Shown piece after piece: positions 44,010 through 53,146 of a DNA stretch of 64,000 nucleotides. How positions within the stretch are numbered: position 1 is the first letter of the stretch; each line of letters starts with the position of its first letter. Position numbers and translations under genes: made by a program. The stretch comes from Thermosipho sp. (in: thermotogales). Lineage in GTDB: Bacteria > Thermotogota > Thermotogae > Thermotogales > Fervidobacteriaceae. The notes beneath the pieces were generated by a model, which made no database searches, was not told the DNA's origin, and saw only the letters and a list, made by a program, of their open reading frames with translations. The stretch covers positions 62,001 through 126,000 of the forward strand of contig JACDNZ010000001.1 of the NCBI GenBank assembly GCA_017656345.1, given 5' to 3'.

Positions 44010-44037
44010 GCGGAGTTTAAACTCCGCTTATTTTTTT
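44001..44037. terminator. bidirectional terminator between thiP and glgP
   Basis: 36-base perfect palindrome, core GCGGAGTTTAAACTCCGC, ending in T7 on the plus strand and a U run on the minus strand. It contains the end of thiP and touches the glgP stop. Confidence 0.92.
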
Positions 44038-46510
44038 AGATTTTTTCAATTTTCCAAATTTCTTCAGCATATTCTTTGATAGTTCTGTCGCTTGAAAACA
44101 TACCAACTCTTGCGACATTTAATAGTGCTTTTTTATTCCAAGAGTATTTATCTCTGTAAAGTTGATCGATTTCTTTATGTTTAGTTTTATAACTATCGAA
44201 ATCTGCAAGAAGCATGAATTCATCAGGTTGATTCCCATTTATGCCGAAAAGAAGAGATTGGAATATATCACTGAAAAGATTTGGATTTTCTTTGGAAAAG
44301 AAACCTGAATTTATAGAATCAAGTATTTTTTTGATGGTTTCATTTTTAAGATAAATTTCATATGGGTTATACAATCGGCTTTCTTTTAGTTTAGTTACTT
44401 GTTCAGCAGTAAGACCAAAAATGAAGATGTTATCATCTCCAACGCATTCTTTGATTTCAATGTTTGCACCATCAAGAGTACCAATAGTTATGGCTCCATT
44501 AAGGGCAAGTTTCATATTACCTGTTCCTGAAGCTTCTTTTCCGGCTGTAGAAATTTGTTCGCTGACATTTGCTGCTGGAATAATAATTTCTGCGAGTGAG
44601 ACGTTATAATTTGGTATGAATACCACTTTTAATTTTTCGTTAACGTCTGGATCATTATTAATAACTTCCGAAATATTGTTGATTAGCTTTATTATTAATT
44701 TTGCCATTTTGTATCCTGGCGCAGCTTTTGCACCAAAAATAAAAGTTCTTGGGTAAATATCAATATTGGGGTTTTCCTTTATCTTGAAATAAAGATAAAT
44801 TATATGCATGGCGTTTAATAACTGTCTTTTATATTCATGAAGTCGCTTGATTTGAACATCGAAAATTGACTCAGGGTCAACTTTTATTCCAAGATTATTC
44901 ATAATATAGTTAGAAAGATTTATTTTATTATCTTGTTTTACCTCATAGAATTTATCAAGAAAAGTTCTATCGTCAGCGTATTTTTCGAGTTTTTTTAATT
45001 GATCAAGTTCAATTACCCAGTTATCCCCGATATATTCTGTTATAAGCTTTGAAAGTTTTCTGTTACATTGAAGGAGCCATCTTCTTTGAGTAATTCCATT
45101 GGTTTTATTGTTGAATTTTTCCGGCCAGATTTCGTAAAAATCTTTAAATACTTTGTTTTTAAGAATTTCTGTGTGAAGTTTTGATACTCCATTTATGGAG
45201 AATGAACCAATAATTGATAAATTCGCCATTCTAACTTGTTTTGTGCTACCTTCCTCGAAGATTGAAACATTTCTTATTTTTTGTAAATCATTGGGGAATT
45301 TTTTTGAAACATTGTTTAAAAATCTTGAGTTTATTTCATAAATAATTTCAAGATGTCTTGGTAGGAGTTTTTCAAATAGCTGAACTTCCCACTTTTCTAG
45401 AGCTTCAGGCATTACTGTATGATTGGTGTATGCAAAAGTTTTTGTGGTAATTTCCCATGCTTCTTCCCATGGAAGGAATTCTTCGTCTAATAGTATTCTC
45501 ATTAGTTCTGGAATGGCAAGTGCAGGGTGAGTGTCATTGAGTTGAATAACATTTTTTTCAGGGAAAAGTTTAAAATTGTTTCCATATTGTGCTTTGAATC
45601 TTCTGATAATATCTTGAAGTGATGCAGAAACAAAGAAATATTCTTGCTTTATTCTCAATTCTCTTCCAGCGTAGAATGCATCATTTGGATATAAAACTTT
45701 TGAAATAGCTTCAGCAATGGCTTTTGATTCAGTTGCTTTTACGTAATTGCCTTTTTGAAAATTGTCAAAGTCGAATTCATTTATTGGTTTAGCCGACCAT
45801 AGTCTTAAAGTGTTAGCGACATTATTTCCGAATCCTACAATAGGTACATCATATGGAACAGCTAAAATGTCATAAGTATCTGTCCATCTAAATCTTAAAT
45901 TCCCATTTTTATCTGTATATGCTTCGGATTTTCCGTAGAATTTTACCTTTACTGTTTTATCCTTTCTTTCAATTTCCCAAGGATATCCATTTTTAAGCCA
46001 ATCATCTGGCAATTCCTTTTGATATCCATTTTCAAAGATTTGCTTGAATATACCATATTCGTATCTTAAACCATAACCATATCCTGGATAACCTAATGTG
46101 GCAATTGAATCTAAAAAACAAGCAGCAAGTCTTCCGAGACCGCCATTGCCTAGACCAGGATCAGGTTCTATTTGTGAAAGTTCATCTAATGAAATATTTA
46201 ATTCATCTAATGCTTCTTTAATTTTGTCTTCAATTTGTAAGTTTAAAATATTATTGTAGAGCAACCTACCAATTAAAAATTCAATTGAAAAGTAATACAC
46301 TCTTTTTGTTTTATTATTTTCATAATATTTTTTTTTGGTTTCTAGCCACTTTTCAATAACTCTATCTCGAATTATTAATGAGAGGGCGAAAAATTTATCC
46401 CATAAAGTAGAATTACTTAGATCTTTTCCTAAAGTTAAGTTTAAATGATTTTTGTAATTTTCTTTAATAATATCGATATTTAATGATGTTCTTAAGTTGT
46501 CAAAATTCAT
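44036..46510 (-). CDS. glgP: glycogen/maltodextrin phosphorylase
   Basis: Phosphorolysis of alpha-1,4-glucans to glucose 1-phosphate. 824 residues. YYFSIEFLIGRLLYNNIL near residue 50, DPGLGNGGLGRLAACFLDS near 110, QLNDTHPALAIPELMR near 325, and the PLP-lysine region EASGTGNMKLALNGAITIG near 665 with DGANIEI after it. The ATG at 46510 follows AAGGAGGG by 9 bases; ten more in-frame codons upstream cross that site. The length and motifs are those of the GT35 E. coli/rabbit-type enzyme rather than the shorter archaeal type. Stands alone; monocistronic between terminators. Confidence 0.95.
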   Translation of the reverse strand: MNFDNLRTSLNIDIIKENYKNHLNLTLGKDLSNSTLWDKFFALSLIIRDRVIEKWLETKKKYYENNKTKRVYYFSIEFLIGRLLYNNILNLQIEDKIKEALDELNISLDELSQIEPDPGLGNGGLGRLAACFLDSIATLGYPGYGYGLRYEYGIFKQIFENGYQKELPDDWLKNGYPWEIERKDKTVKVKFYGKSEAYTDKNGNLRFRWTDTYDILAVPYDVPIVGFGNNVANTLRLWSAKPINEFDFDNFQKGNYVKATESKAIAEAISKVLYPNDAFYAGRELRIKQEYFFVSASLQDIIRRFKAQYGNNFKLFPEKNVIQLNDTHPALAIPELMRILLDEEFLPWEEAWEITTKTFAYTNHTVMPEALEKWEVQLFEKLLPRHLEIIYEINSRFLNNVSKKFPNDLQKIRNVSIFEEGSTKQVRMANLSIIGSFSINGVSKLHTEILKNKVFKDFYEIWPEKFNNKTNGITQRRWLLQCNRKLSKLITEYIGDNWVIELDQLKKLEKYADDRTFLDKFYEVKQDNKINLSNYIMNNLGIKVDPESIFDVQIKRLHEYKRQLLNAMHIIYLYFKIKENPNIDIYPRTFIFGAKAAPGYKMAKLIIKLINNISEVINNDPDVNEKLKVVFIPNYNVSLAEIIIPAANVSEQISTAGKEASGTGNMKLALNGAITIGTLDGANIEIKECVGDDNIFIFGLTAEQVTKLKESRLYNPYEIYLKNETIKKILDSINSGFFSKENPNLFSDIFQSLLFGINGNQPDEFMLLADFDSYKTKHKEIDQLYRDKYSWNKKALLNVARVGMFSSDRTIKEYAEEIWKIEKI

Positions 46511-46671
46511 TGTAACTACCCTCCTTGGGAACGTTTCCATATGAATCTTTTTTTAATTTACCTCTTTAATTCTACATTTTTTAATACAAAATGTCAAGGA
46601 ATTTGCAGGAAATTGGCAAAAAATGACAATATTTAACATTAATTAATCTCTTTTAGATGGAAATGCTATAA

Positions 46672-46702
46672 AATAAAAAAATCCTGGCCCGAAGCCAGGA
46701 TT
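46672..46702 (-). terminator. rubredoxin terminator
   Basis: On the minus strand AATCCTGGC/GCCAGGATT with loop TTCGG, followed by a T7 run. It begins about 20 bases after the rubredoxin stop. Confidence 0.85.
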
Positions 46703-46721
46703 GTAAAGGTTATAAAAAGAA

Positions 46722-46880
46722 TTATTCGAGAGGTTCAAACATACTTTTATCTACACCACAAACAGGACATACCCAATCATCTGGTAAATCTTCGAAAGAT
46801 GTTCCTGGGTCTATACCATTATCAGGATCTCCTTCCTCTGGATCGTAAATATACCCACAAACTGTACATTTATATTTCAT
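46722..46880 (-). CDS. rubredoxin
   Basis: 52-residue electron carrier with one Fe bound by four cysteines: [18 protein letters not shown] at the N-terminus (Cys5, Cys8) and [11 protein letters not shown] near the C-terminus (Cys38, Cys41). Between them [12 protein letters not shown] is standard. ATG at 46880 follows GGGGGGATATT. It has its own promoter and terminator and follows htrA on the same strand. In anaerobes rubredoxin often serves oxygen or peroxide detoxification; partner genes are not next to it. Confidence 0.97.
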   Translation of the reverse strand: MKYKCTVCGYIYDPEEGDPDNGIDPGTSFEDLPDDWVCPVCGVDKSMFEPLE

Positions 46881-46918
46881 AATATCCCCCCTTTTTTTAT
46901 CATAGAGATTCTAATAAA

Positions 46919-46927
46919 ATTATATCA
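46919..46927 (-). promoter_or_regulatory. extended -10 promoter of rubredoxin
   Basis: Minus-strand TGATATAAT, just after the htrA stop and about 38 bases before the rubredoxin ATG. Confidence 0.55.
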
Positions 46928-46929
46928 TA

Positions 46930-48291
46930 TTAATATCCAAACGAGAAAATACCAGTTCCGCCTTTAAAGTAATAGAAAATTGCAACGTAATCTCCTTTTT
47001 TGATTTTGTCAATTACTTCGTTCCAATCACTAAGATTTTCAATCTCATATGTTTTACCGTTTACGGCTATTCTGAAAATAACATAACCTTTAGAAATATA
47101 GTTATTTGTACTTTCTTTAACGATTACACCTTTAATTTTTTCAGGTATTTGATAAGTTTCTCTATCACCATTTGAAATTTCATCAACTTTTATTCCAGCA
47201 AATTCTTTTGCTTCAATATTATCTTCATTGTTATCGCTTGCTTGTCCTAAGGTAACTATAATTTCTTTAATTGTTCCTTTTCTATCAAATTTAATTTTTA
47301 CTCTAGAACCTGGAGTATAATTGTGTATGATAGAGGCAAGTTCACTTGCAGATGTAACTGAAAGACCTTCGACTTCTAAAATTACATCTCCTTCTCTTAG
47401 ACCAGCTTTTTTAGCGGGTGAATTTTCGATAACCTGTGCTATGTATACCCCTTTACTAACTTTCAATCCTAATGCTTTTTGTAATTCCGGTGTAACTGTT
47501 TGCATATAAATGCCTAAGAATGCTTTTACAGCTTTCCCTGTTTTGATTATACTATCAATAAATCTTTTAGCTGTGTTAATTGGAATAGCAAATCCAATAT
47601 TCATAGCTTCAGAGGGTGCAATGATTGCAGTATTTATTCCTATAACTTGTCCATGTATATTCAAAAGTGGTCCCCCACTATTTCCAGGATTTATTGCCGC
47701 GTCAGTTTGTATTAAATTAGTATAATAACCACTTCTATCGGGTTTAGGAATTTTTCTTCCAACGGCTGAAATTACCCCTAGGGTAACTGTATGTTGAAAT
47801 CCCAAAGGATTACCAATAGCAATAGCCCATTCTCCAATCTTCAGTTTATCTGAATCTCCAAATTCTAATGTTGGTAATTCTTGACCTTTAGGATCAATTT
47901 TAATAATAGCAATATCTAATTCCTCATCACCACCAATATATTCAGCATCGAATTCATTGCCATTTAATAAAATAACTTTAATTTCTTCAGCTTTTTCTAC
48001 TACATGATAGTTGGTGAGAATATATCCATTTTTGTCGAAAATAAAACCAGAACCTAAACTTGTTCCTTTTTGTTGGTATTGTTTTGGGATATCACCAAAC
48101 CATCTTTTGAAGAAATCCTGGATAAATGGATCAATGTAAGTAGTTGAATACACTGTGGCTTCAATTTTTACAACTGCTGGTGCAGCAGCCTCTACAACCT
48201 TTACTACGGGACTTTCATAGTTTGGATTTACAAAAGCAAATAGTGAAACAGTTATGAAAAGAGTGAATATGAGTAGTATTCGTTTGTTCAT
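46930..48291 (-). CDS. HtrA/DegP-type serine protease
   Basis: Envelope quality-control protease. 453 residues: signal peptide or anchor (MNKRILLIFTLFITVSLFAF), trypsin-like domain with His96 (ILTNYHVVEKAEE), Asp126 (EELDIAIIKID) and Ser205 (INPGNSGGPLLN), and a PDZ domain (about 265-340, MQTVTPELQKALGLKVSKGVYIA). A second, shorter C-terminal domain follows that may be a degenerate PDZ. ATG at 48291 follows AAAGGAGGTG. Divergent from the TPR gene. Confidence 0.94.
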   Translation of the reverse strand: MNKRILLIFTLFITVSLFAFVNPNYESPVVKVVEAAAPAVVKIEATVYSTTYIDPFIQDFFKRWFGDIPKQYQQKGTSLGSGFIFDKNGYILTNYHVVEKAEEIKVILLNGNEFDAEYIGGDEELDIAIIKIDPKGQELPTLEFGDSDKLKIGEWAIAIGNPLGFQHTVTLGVISAVGRKIPKPDRSGYYTNLIQTDAAINPGNSGGPLLNIHGQVIGINTAIIAPSEAMNIGFAIPINTAKRFIDSIIKTGKAVKAFLGIYMQTVTPELQKALGLKVSKGVYIAQVIENSPAKKAGLREGDVILEVEGLSVTSASELASIIHNYTPGSRVKIKFDRKGTIKEIIVTLGQASDNNEDNIEAKEFAGIKVDEISNGDRETYQIPEKIKGVIVKESTNNYISKGYVIFRIAVNGKTYEIENLSDWNEVIDKIKKGDYVAIFYYFKGGTGIFSFGY

Positions 48292-48404
48292 TTAAACACC
48301 TCCTTTAAAATAAGTTTAACAAGATAAATTAGCATTTTCTAGTTTATTTGACTATATTTTATGGAATATAGTTCTAAATTCTAGTTTTCAAATTTTACAT
48401 AATA

Positions 48405-48413
48405 TGTTATAAT
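48405..48413 (+). promoter_or_regulatory. extended -10 promoter of the TPR-peptidase operon
   Basis: TGTTATAAT with TTTTCA 17 bases upstream as a weak -35; 39 bases before the TPR gene ATG. Confidence 0.55.
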
Positions 48414-48452
48414 GTAAATGAAAAGTAACAGTGATTTTTGGAGGTGATAACT

Positions 48453-49517
48453 ATGAAGGTAGAATTAATGGTAAAAAATAACATTATAACCATAGCCGAA
48501 GAAACACCTTTCTTTATTATGTTAAGGGATTTATTTTATGGTAGTGACTGGATAAATTTAAAAAAGGATTTTAAAGAAGAAAATTTTATAAATCATATAA
48601 ATGCTTTAGAATTTTTGGAAAAAAATATAGTTATACTTGATGAAAATTTTTATGAACCTGTTATTTGGTCAGAATTGATGGCATTTTTTAATGAATATTC
48701 AATTACTCCTGAGAAGTTTGAACATGCAACTGTTGATGGATTGTACGATTTAGCTTTAGAATACGCTGATAAATCTTTAATTGGTGACGCTAAGAATATT
48801 TTGGAGTTTGCAATTAAAATTGACAAAAATTATGCGCCCGCATATGAATTGCTTGGAAGTTTATTAATTGAACAGGGTGAAACTGAAGATGCTTTAAAAT
48901 ATTTAGAGCGGGCAATTGAAATAGATCCATGGTTAGTTCAAGGTTATTCTACACTTGGTGAGGTATATTATAATATGGGTAGATACGAAATGGCAGTTAA
49001 ATATTGGGAGAAGGAAGTTGAATATGCACCTAATGACTTGTTTACTTATTTTATGTTAGCTGACGCATACACAAGAATGAACAAATATCAAAAAGCTATT
49101 GAGGTATTGAATAGATTGTTAGATATTGATAAAAATAATATTATTGCAATGTTTGAACTTGCACAACTATATAGAAAAATTGGTAAGGAAGCTGAAGCAA
49201 GAACTGTTGAGGAAGAAATTCTTCGTTCTAAACCAATAGATATTAATGGAATTGAAATTTGGGCAAAAATACAAATGAAATATGGTAGATATAATGAGGT
49301 GATTAAGGTAATTGAACCAATGTTAGAATCTAAATATAATGCAGTGGATTTAAAAACATTATTAATAGTTCCGTATATGAAAATAGGTGAAATTGAAAAA
49401 GCCAGGAAATTGTTTGAAGAAGTTAAACAAAATGATTTTTGGTACGCATATAGTAAAAAGGAAATTTTCGATCAATTCTTGACTGAAAGGGAGAAAGGAC
49501 TTTGTGGTATTTCGTAA
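48453..49517 (+). CDS. TPR-repeat protein
   Basis: 354 residues, cytoplasmic by absence of signal or membrane segments. Tetratricopeptide repeats fill about residues 105-330: for example YAPAYELLGSLLIEQGETED, AYTRMNKYQKAIEVLNRLL and YNEVIKVIEPML. The first ~100 residues are not recognised. ATG at 48453 follows GGAGGTGATAACT; a TTG 15 bases upstream would cover that site. Its end overlaps the prepilin peptidase gene, so it may have a role in type IV pilus-like assembly, but that is only context. Confidence 0.85.
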   Translation: MKVELMVKNNIITIAEETPFFIMLRDLFYGSDWINLKKDFKEENFINHINALEFLEKNIVILDENFYEPVIWSELMAFFNEYSITPEKFEHATVDGLYDLALEYADKSLIGDAKNILEFAIKIDKNYAPAYELLGSLLIEQGETEDALKYLERAIEIDPWLVQGYSTLGEVYYNMGRYEMAVKYWEKEVEYAPNDLFTYFMLADAYTRMNKYQKAIEVLNRLLDIDKNNIIAMFELAQLYRKIGKEAEARTVEEEILRSKPIDINGIEIWAKIQMKYGRYNEVIKVIEPMLESKYNAVDLKTLLIVPYMKIGEIEKARKLFEEVKQNDFWYAYSKKEIFDQFLTEREKGLCGIS

Positions 49518-50209
49518 ATTTTATATTAGGAGCAATTTTAGGTAGTTTTTTAAATGTTATCATTTATAGAAGCGTGGAGGGATTAAGTATAAACAATCCT
49601 CCACGTTCTTTTTGTCCCAATTGTAAAACTACGTTGAAATGGTATGATAATATTCCAATTTTGAGTTACATAATTCTTCGTGGAAGGTGTAGATACTGTC
49701 ACCAAAGAATACCGATAAGGTATCTTCTTGTTGAATTGGTAATGGCTTTTGGTTTTTTGATTCATTCACTGTTTTTCATCTGGCAGGTTAATTTAATTTT
49801 GAATGCAATTTTATTTGTAACTATTGCTGTAATATTCATAGATTTGAAAATTATGATGATTCCGGATTTTGCTTGGATTATTATTGGTGTTGTTTCAATT
49901 GTTGATTTAATCTTAAATGGTGAATTATTCTTGCGTTTAATATCTTTTGTTGTTGTATTGAGTATTCTTTTAATCTTAAAGGCTATTTATAAAGAAGGAA
50001 TGGGATCAGGGGATATATTTTTAATGTCTGTTTTTTCCTTTTTGCTTTCTCTCCCGTTTGCTTTCTATATGATGATACTCTCTTCCGTTTTGGGGATATT
50101 TTTTGCATATCTTAGAAAGTCTAAAGTCATACCTTTTGGCCCTTTTATTTCCCTGAGTGGCTATTTTTTGTATATTTTAGATATTTTAATTATGGTAAAA
50201 TATTATTGA
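49502..50209 (+). CDS. prepilin peptidase (leader peptidase/methylase)
   Basis: 235 residues, several membrane helices. N-terminal part with the four-cysteine zinc site (CPNCKTTLKWYD and CRYCHQRIPIRY), then the catalytic Asp pair in FIDLKIMMIPD and GMGSGDIFLM. Both domains of the type 4 prepilin peptidase (PilD/GspO) are present. The TTG at 49502 overlaps the TPR stop; GGAG lies 8 bases ahead. Followed by a lytic transglycosylase gene. Confidence 0.95.
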   Translation: MWYFVNFILGAILGSFLNVIIYRSVEGLSINNPPRSFCPNCKTTLKWYDNIPILSYIILRGRCRYCHQRIPIRYLLVELVMAFGFLIHSLFFIWQVNLILNAILFVTIAVIFIDLKIMMIPDFAWIIIGVVSIVDLILNGELFLRLISFVVVLSILLILKAIYKEGMGSGDIFLMSVFSFLLSLPFAFYMMILSSVLGIFFAYLRKSKVIPFGPFISLSGYFLYILDILIMVKYY

Positions 50210-50231
50210 ATACTTTTTTGAGGTGTTTGCT

Positions 50232-50690
50232 TTGAGAGGACTCTTGATTTGCTTCAATTTAATTTTTCTCATAATGTTATTTTTTTTATCGCAGTTATAT
50301 CCTGTGAAATATTTTGATAATATTTTTTCGAAGTATTTCGATAAATTACTAATATTAAGTATGATAAAAGTTGAAAGTAATTTTAAGCAAAATGCAGTTT
50401 CAGCGGTTGGGGCATATGGGTTGATGCAGGTTATGCCAGTAACTGCGGATTGGTTGAATGAAAAGTATTCTTTGAATTATGATTATAAAAAACCTGAGGA
50501 CAATATAAAATTAGGAATTATATATTTAGATTATTTGTACGAACTAACTGGAAGCATTGAAGAAAGTATAATGTTCTATAATACTGGTCCGAATGCTTCA
50601 TTAGAAATAAAAGTAAAATCTGGGCAAAGGTATATAAGTAAGGTGAAAAAAACGTATTTTATTTATAAATTTTTGTATTGGAGTGATTAA
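50232..50690 (+). CDS. lytic transglycosylase (SLT domain)
   Basis: 152 residues with an N-terminal hydrophobic anchor (about 5-22) and a transglycosylase domain: catalytic Glu in LSMIKVESNFKQNAVSAVGAYGLMQVMPVTA. Short for the family, the domain plus an anchor only. The TTG at 50232 follows GAGGTG by 6 bases; the GTG at 50223 lies inside the ribosome site. Overlap-free but 1 base from the next gene start. Confidence 0.9.
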   Translation: MRGLLICFNLIFLIMLFFLSQLYPVKYFDNIFSKYFDKLLILSMIKVESNFKQNAVSAVGAYGLMQVMPVTADWLNEKYSLNYDYKKPEDNIKLGIIYLDYLYELTGSIEESIMFYNTGPNASLEIKVKSGQRYISKVKKTYFIYKFLYWSD

Positions 50691-50691
50691 T

Positions 50692-52236
50692 ATGAATATT
50701 GTTAATTCACGTGAAATAAAAGAATTGGATAAGCAAACAATAAATAAAGCAGGAATCGATTCGTTGATTTTAATGGAACGTGCAGGGGTTTCTGTTATTG
50801 AAATTCTAAAAAAATATTTAAAGAGATTATCTGATAAAGTTTTTACTGTGGTTTGTGGAAAAGGTAATAATGGAGGAGATGGATTAGTTGTAGCACGGGA
50901 ATTATTAAATTATACAAATAACGTTAATTTAGTTATTGTTGAAGATTTTTCAACAAATGAAAGTAAAGTTAATTTTCAAATTTATAAAAATTTGGGTGGA
51001 AAGTATGTAAAGTATTCCGAAGAATGTGTGAATACAGTAAAAGAGATTATTCTAAATAGTGATGTAGTAATTGATGCAATTTTTGGAGTGGGATTGTCAA
51101 AAAATATTGAAGGCAATTATTATTCATTGATTGAATTAATAAATAAATTTTCGAAATTTGTTGTTGCCATTGATATTCCTTCAGGAATTTCAGCTGATAC
51201 TGGAAAAGAATTAAATATTGCTATCCGTGCAAATTTAACTGTAACATTTGAGTTTCCAAAGGTTGGTAACTTTTTGTTTCCCGGGAGGGAATTCACTGGC
51301 AATTTAGAAGTTGTTAAAATAGGTTTTCCAAAATATGTTATCGATAATTTTAGGTTTGATAAGTTTTTAATCACACCTGAATTAATAAAACTTCCAGAAA
51401 GAATAAGTAATTCAAATAAAGGAACATATGGGAAAGTAATAGTAATTGGAGGAACAGAGGAATATTATGGCGCACCACTGCTGAGTTCTTTAGGAGCTAT
51501 GAGAGCAGGTGCGGGTAAGGTTATTATGTTTGGTTCTAAAAATATCGTAAGAAATGCTGTGAATTTTGAACCAGGAATTATTGGAGTCTCGTTTGAAGAG
51601 GAAAAAGTATTTACTCAAAAGTACATTGAGAAGATTCTTTCATATGAGGATAGTAAAACAGTTTATATTTTGGGACCTGGTCTTGGTAGAAGTTCAAAGG
51701 CAAAGAATTTTGTGGAAAAATTTATAAAAATTGTCAAAAAACCGTTGGTTTTGGATGCGGATGGAATTATAAATATTTCAAGTTTTAAAGAAGAAATAAT
51801 GGGTAAAAATAATTTGATATTGACACCCCATCCTGGGGAATTTTCGTATTTTCTTGATTTACCAATATCTGAGGTTAAATATAATTATGATTTGGTAAGA
51901 AAAATTGCCAGTGAAATGGGGATAATAATTAATTTAAAGGATTCAACTTCAATAATTTCTGATGGAAATTATGTTTACTTTAATATTACTGGAAATTCTT
52001 CTCTTTCAAAAGGGGGAAGTGGTGATATTTTATCAGGTTTAATTGCAGGTTTTATAGCTCAGGGCTTGCCATTAATTGAAAGTGTGAAAACAGCTTCATA
52101 TGTTTTGGGAAAAGCTGCTGAATTATATAAGCCGGAAGGTATAAATTTAGTTAGTGAGATTCTAAATTATATACCAGTAGTTATAAATGAACTACGTAAA
52201 AAGGAGGAAGTCGATGGTAATATATCCGGAGTATGA
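50692..52236 (+). CDS. nnr: bifunctional NAD(P)HX epimerase/dehydratase
   Basis: Repairs hydrated NAD(P)H. 514 residues: YjeF-N epimerase domain (GKGNNGGDGLVVARELL near 57 and DIPSGISADTG near 162) and a C-terminal ADP-dependent dehydratase domain (GTYGKVIVIGGTEEYYGAPLL near 245, TPHPGEF, and GSGDILSGLIAGFIAQG near 442). The Thermotoga maritima homologue TM0922 is structurally known. ATG at 50692 follows GGAGTGATTAAT. Ends overlapping trmB by 23 bases. Confidence 0.95.
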   Translation: MNIVNSREIKELDKQTINKAGIDSLILMERAGVSVIEILKKYLKRLSDKVFTVVCGKGNNGGDGLVVARELLNYTNNVNLVIVEDFSTNESKVNFQIYKNLGGKYVKYSEECVNTVKEIILNSDVVIDAIFGVGLSKNIEGNYYSLIELINKFSKFVVAIDIPSGISADTGKELNIAIRANLTVTFEFPKVGNFLFPGREFTGNLEVVKIGFPKYVIDNFRFDKFLITPELIKLPERISNSNKGTYGKVIVIGGTEEYYGAPLLSSLGAMRAGAGKVIMFGSKNIVRNAVNFEPGIIGVSFEEEKVFTQKYIEKILSYEDSKTVYILGPGLGRSSKAKNFVEKFIKIVKKPLVLDADGIINISSFKEEIMGKNNLILTPHPGEFSYFLDLPISEVKYNYDLVRKIASEMGIIINLKDSTSIISDGNYVYFNITGNSSLSKGGSGDILSGLIAGFIAQGLPLIESVKTASYVLGKAAELYKPEGINLVSEILNYIPVVINELRKKEEVDGNISGV

Positions 52237-53146
52237 AATTAAACCTCAAAATTTTAGTTACTTTCCTTTAGATTGGAAAGAGATTTTTAATAATGAAAAC
52301 CCTATTCATGTTGAATTAGGATTTGGAAATGGTGAATTTGCAGCGTATTATTGTAAGAAAAACCCTGAATTAAATTATATTGGTTTTGAATTGTCAATTA
52401 CTTCAATGATAAAGGCTCAGAGGAAATTAAAGAATAGTAATGTTCAAAATGCAAAATTGATATTATTAGATGGTAAATTTGGATTAAGAGAGTTGTTTCC
52501 AGATGGTTCAATTGAAAAAGTTATTATGAATTTCCCAATACCTTGGTATAAAAATTATCAGGCAAAGAGAAGGATTATAATAACAGAATTTTTTGAAATA
52601 TTGTCAGTTGTATTAAAGAATGGTGGAACTTTTGAACTTCTAAGTGATCAGGATTGGTATGTAATTGAAGCAAGAGAAAATGCTTTGAAATCGGGTTTTT
52701 TTGAAATTGTTGAGTTTGAAAAAAATCCGAAAAGGGAATTTTATACAAGATATGAAAAAAAATGGATAAAATTTGGTCGAGATATATATAAGTTAGTAGT
52801 TTCAAAAAAGGATTGTGGGAAAATTGTGAGGTTAATTGGAGGTGCAATTGAAATGCCACATGCTAAAGGAAAAGCTAATATAGAAAAATTACCAGCGTTG
52901 TTAAATAATGTTTTTAAAGAAAACAATCAAACCTTCGTTGTGAAAGGTATTTATAAATCTCTTGATAATGAAAGATATTTGATAAAAGTAATTTCTTCTG
53001 ATAAAGATTTTGTTCAACATTATTTTTTAACTTTATACAGAAAAGATGACGATGAATGGGTTATAAAACTTGATAGTGAATCAAATCCATATAGAACACC
53101 TGCAGTAAAATGGTCTGTGCAAAAAATAATGGAGGTGTTGAGTTGA
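52214..53146 (+). CDS. trmB: tRNA (guanine-N7)-methyltransferase with C-terminal extension
   Basis: Methylates G46 of tRNA. 310 residues. The N-terminal ~210 match TrmB: NPIHVELGFGNGEFAAYYCKK (SAM motif), FELSITSM, and VIMNFPIPWYK plus YEKKWIKFG. The extra ~100 residues (about 210-310, AIEMPHAKGKANIEKLPALL...) are not in most TrmB proteins; extended forms occur in some thermophiles. ATG at 52214 follows AAAAAGGAGG. The coding end overlaps gpsA. Confidence 0.9.
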   Translation: MVIYPEYEIKPQNFSYFPLDWKEIFNNENPIHVELGFGNGEFAAYYCKKNPELNYIGFELSITSMIKAQRKLKNSNVQNAKLILLDGKFGLRELFPDGSIEKVIMNFPIPWYKNYQAKRRIIITEFFEILSVVLKNGGTFELLSDQDWYVIEARENALKSGFFEIVEFEKNPKREFYTRYEKKWIKFGRDIYKLVVSKKDCGKIVRLIGGAIEMPHAKGKANIEKLPALLNNVFKENNQTFVVKGIYKSLDNERYLIKVISSDKDFVQHYFLTLYRKDDDEWVIKLDSESNPYRTPAVKWSVQKIMEVLS

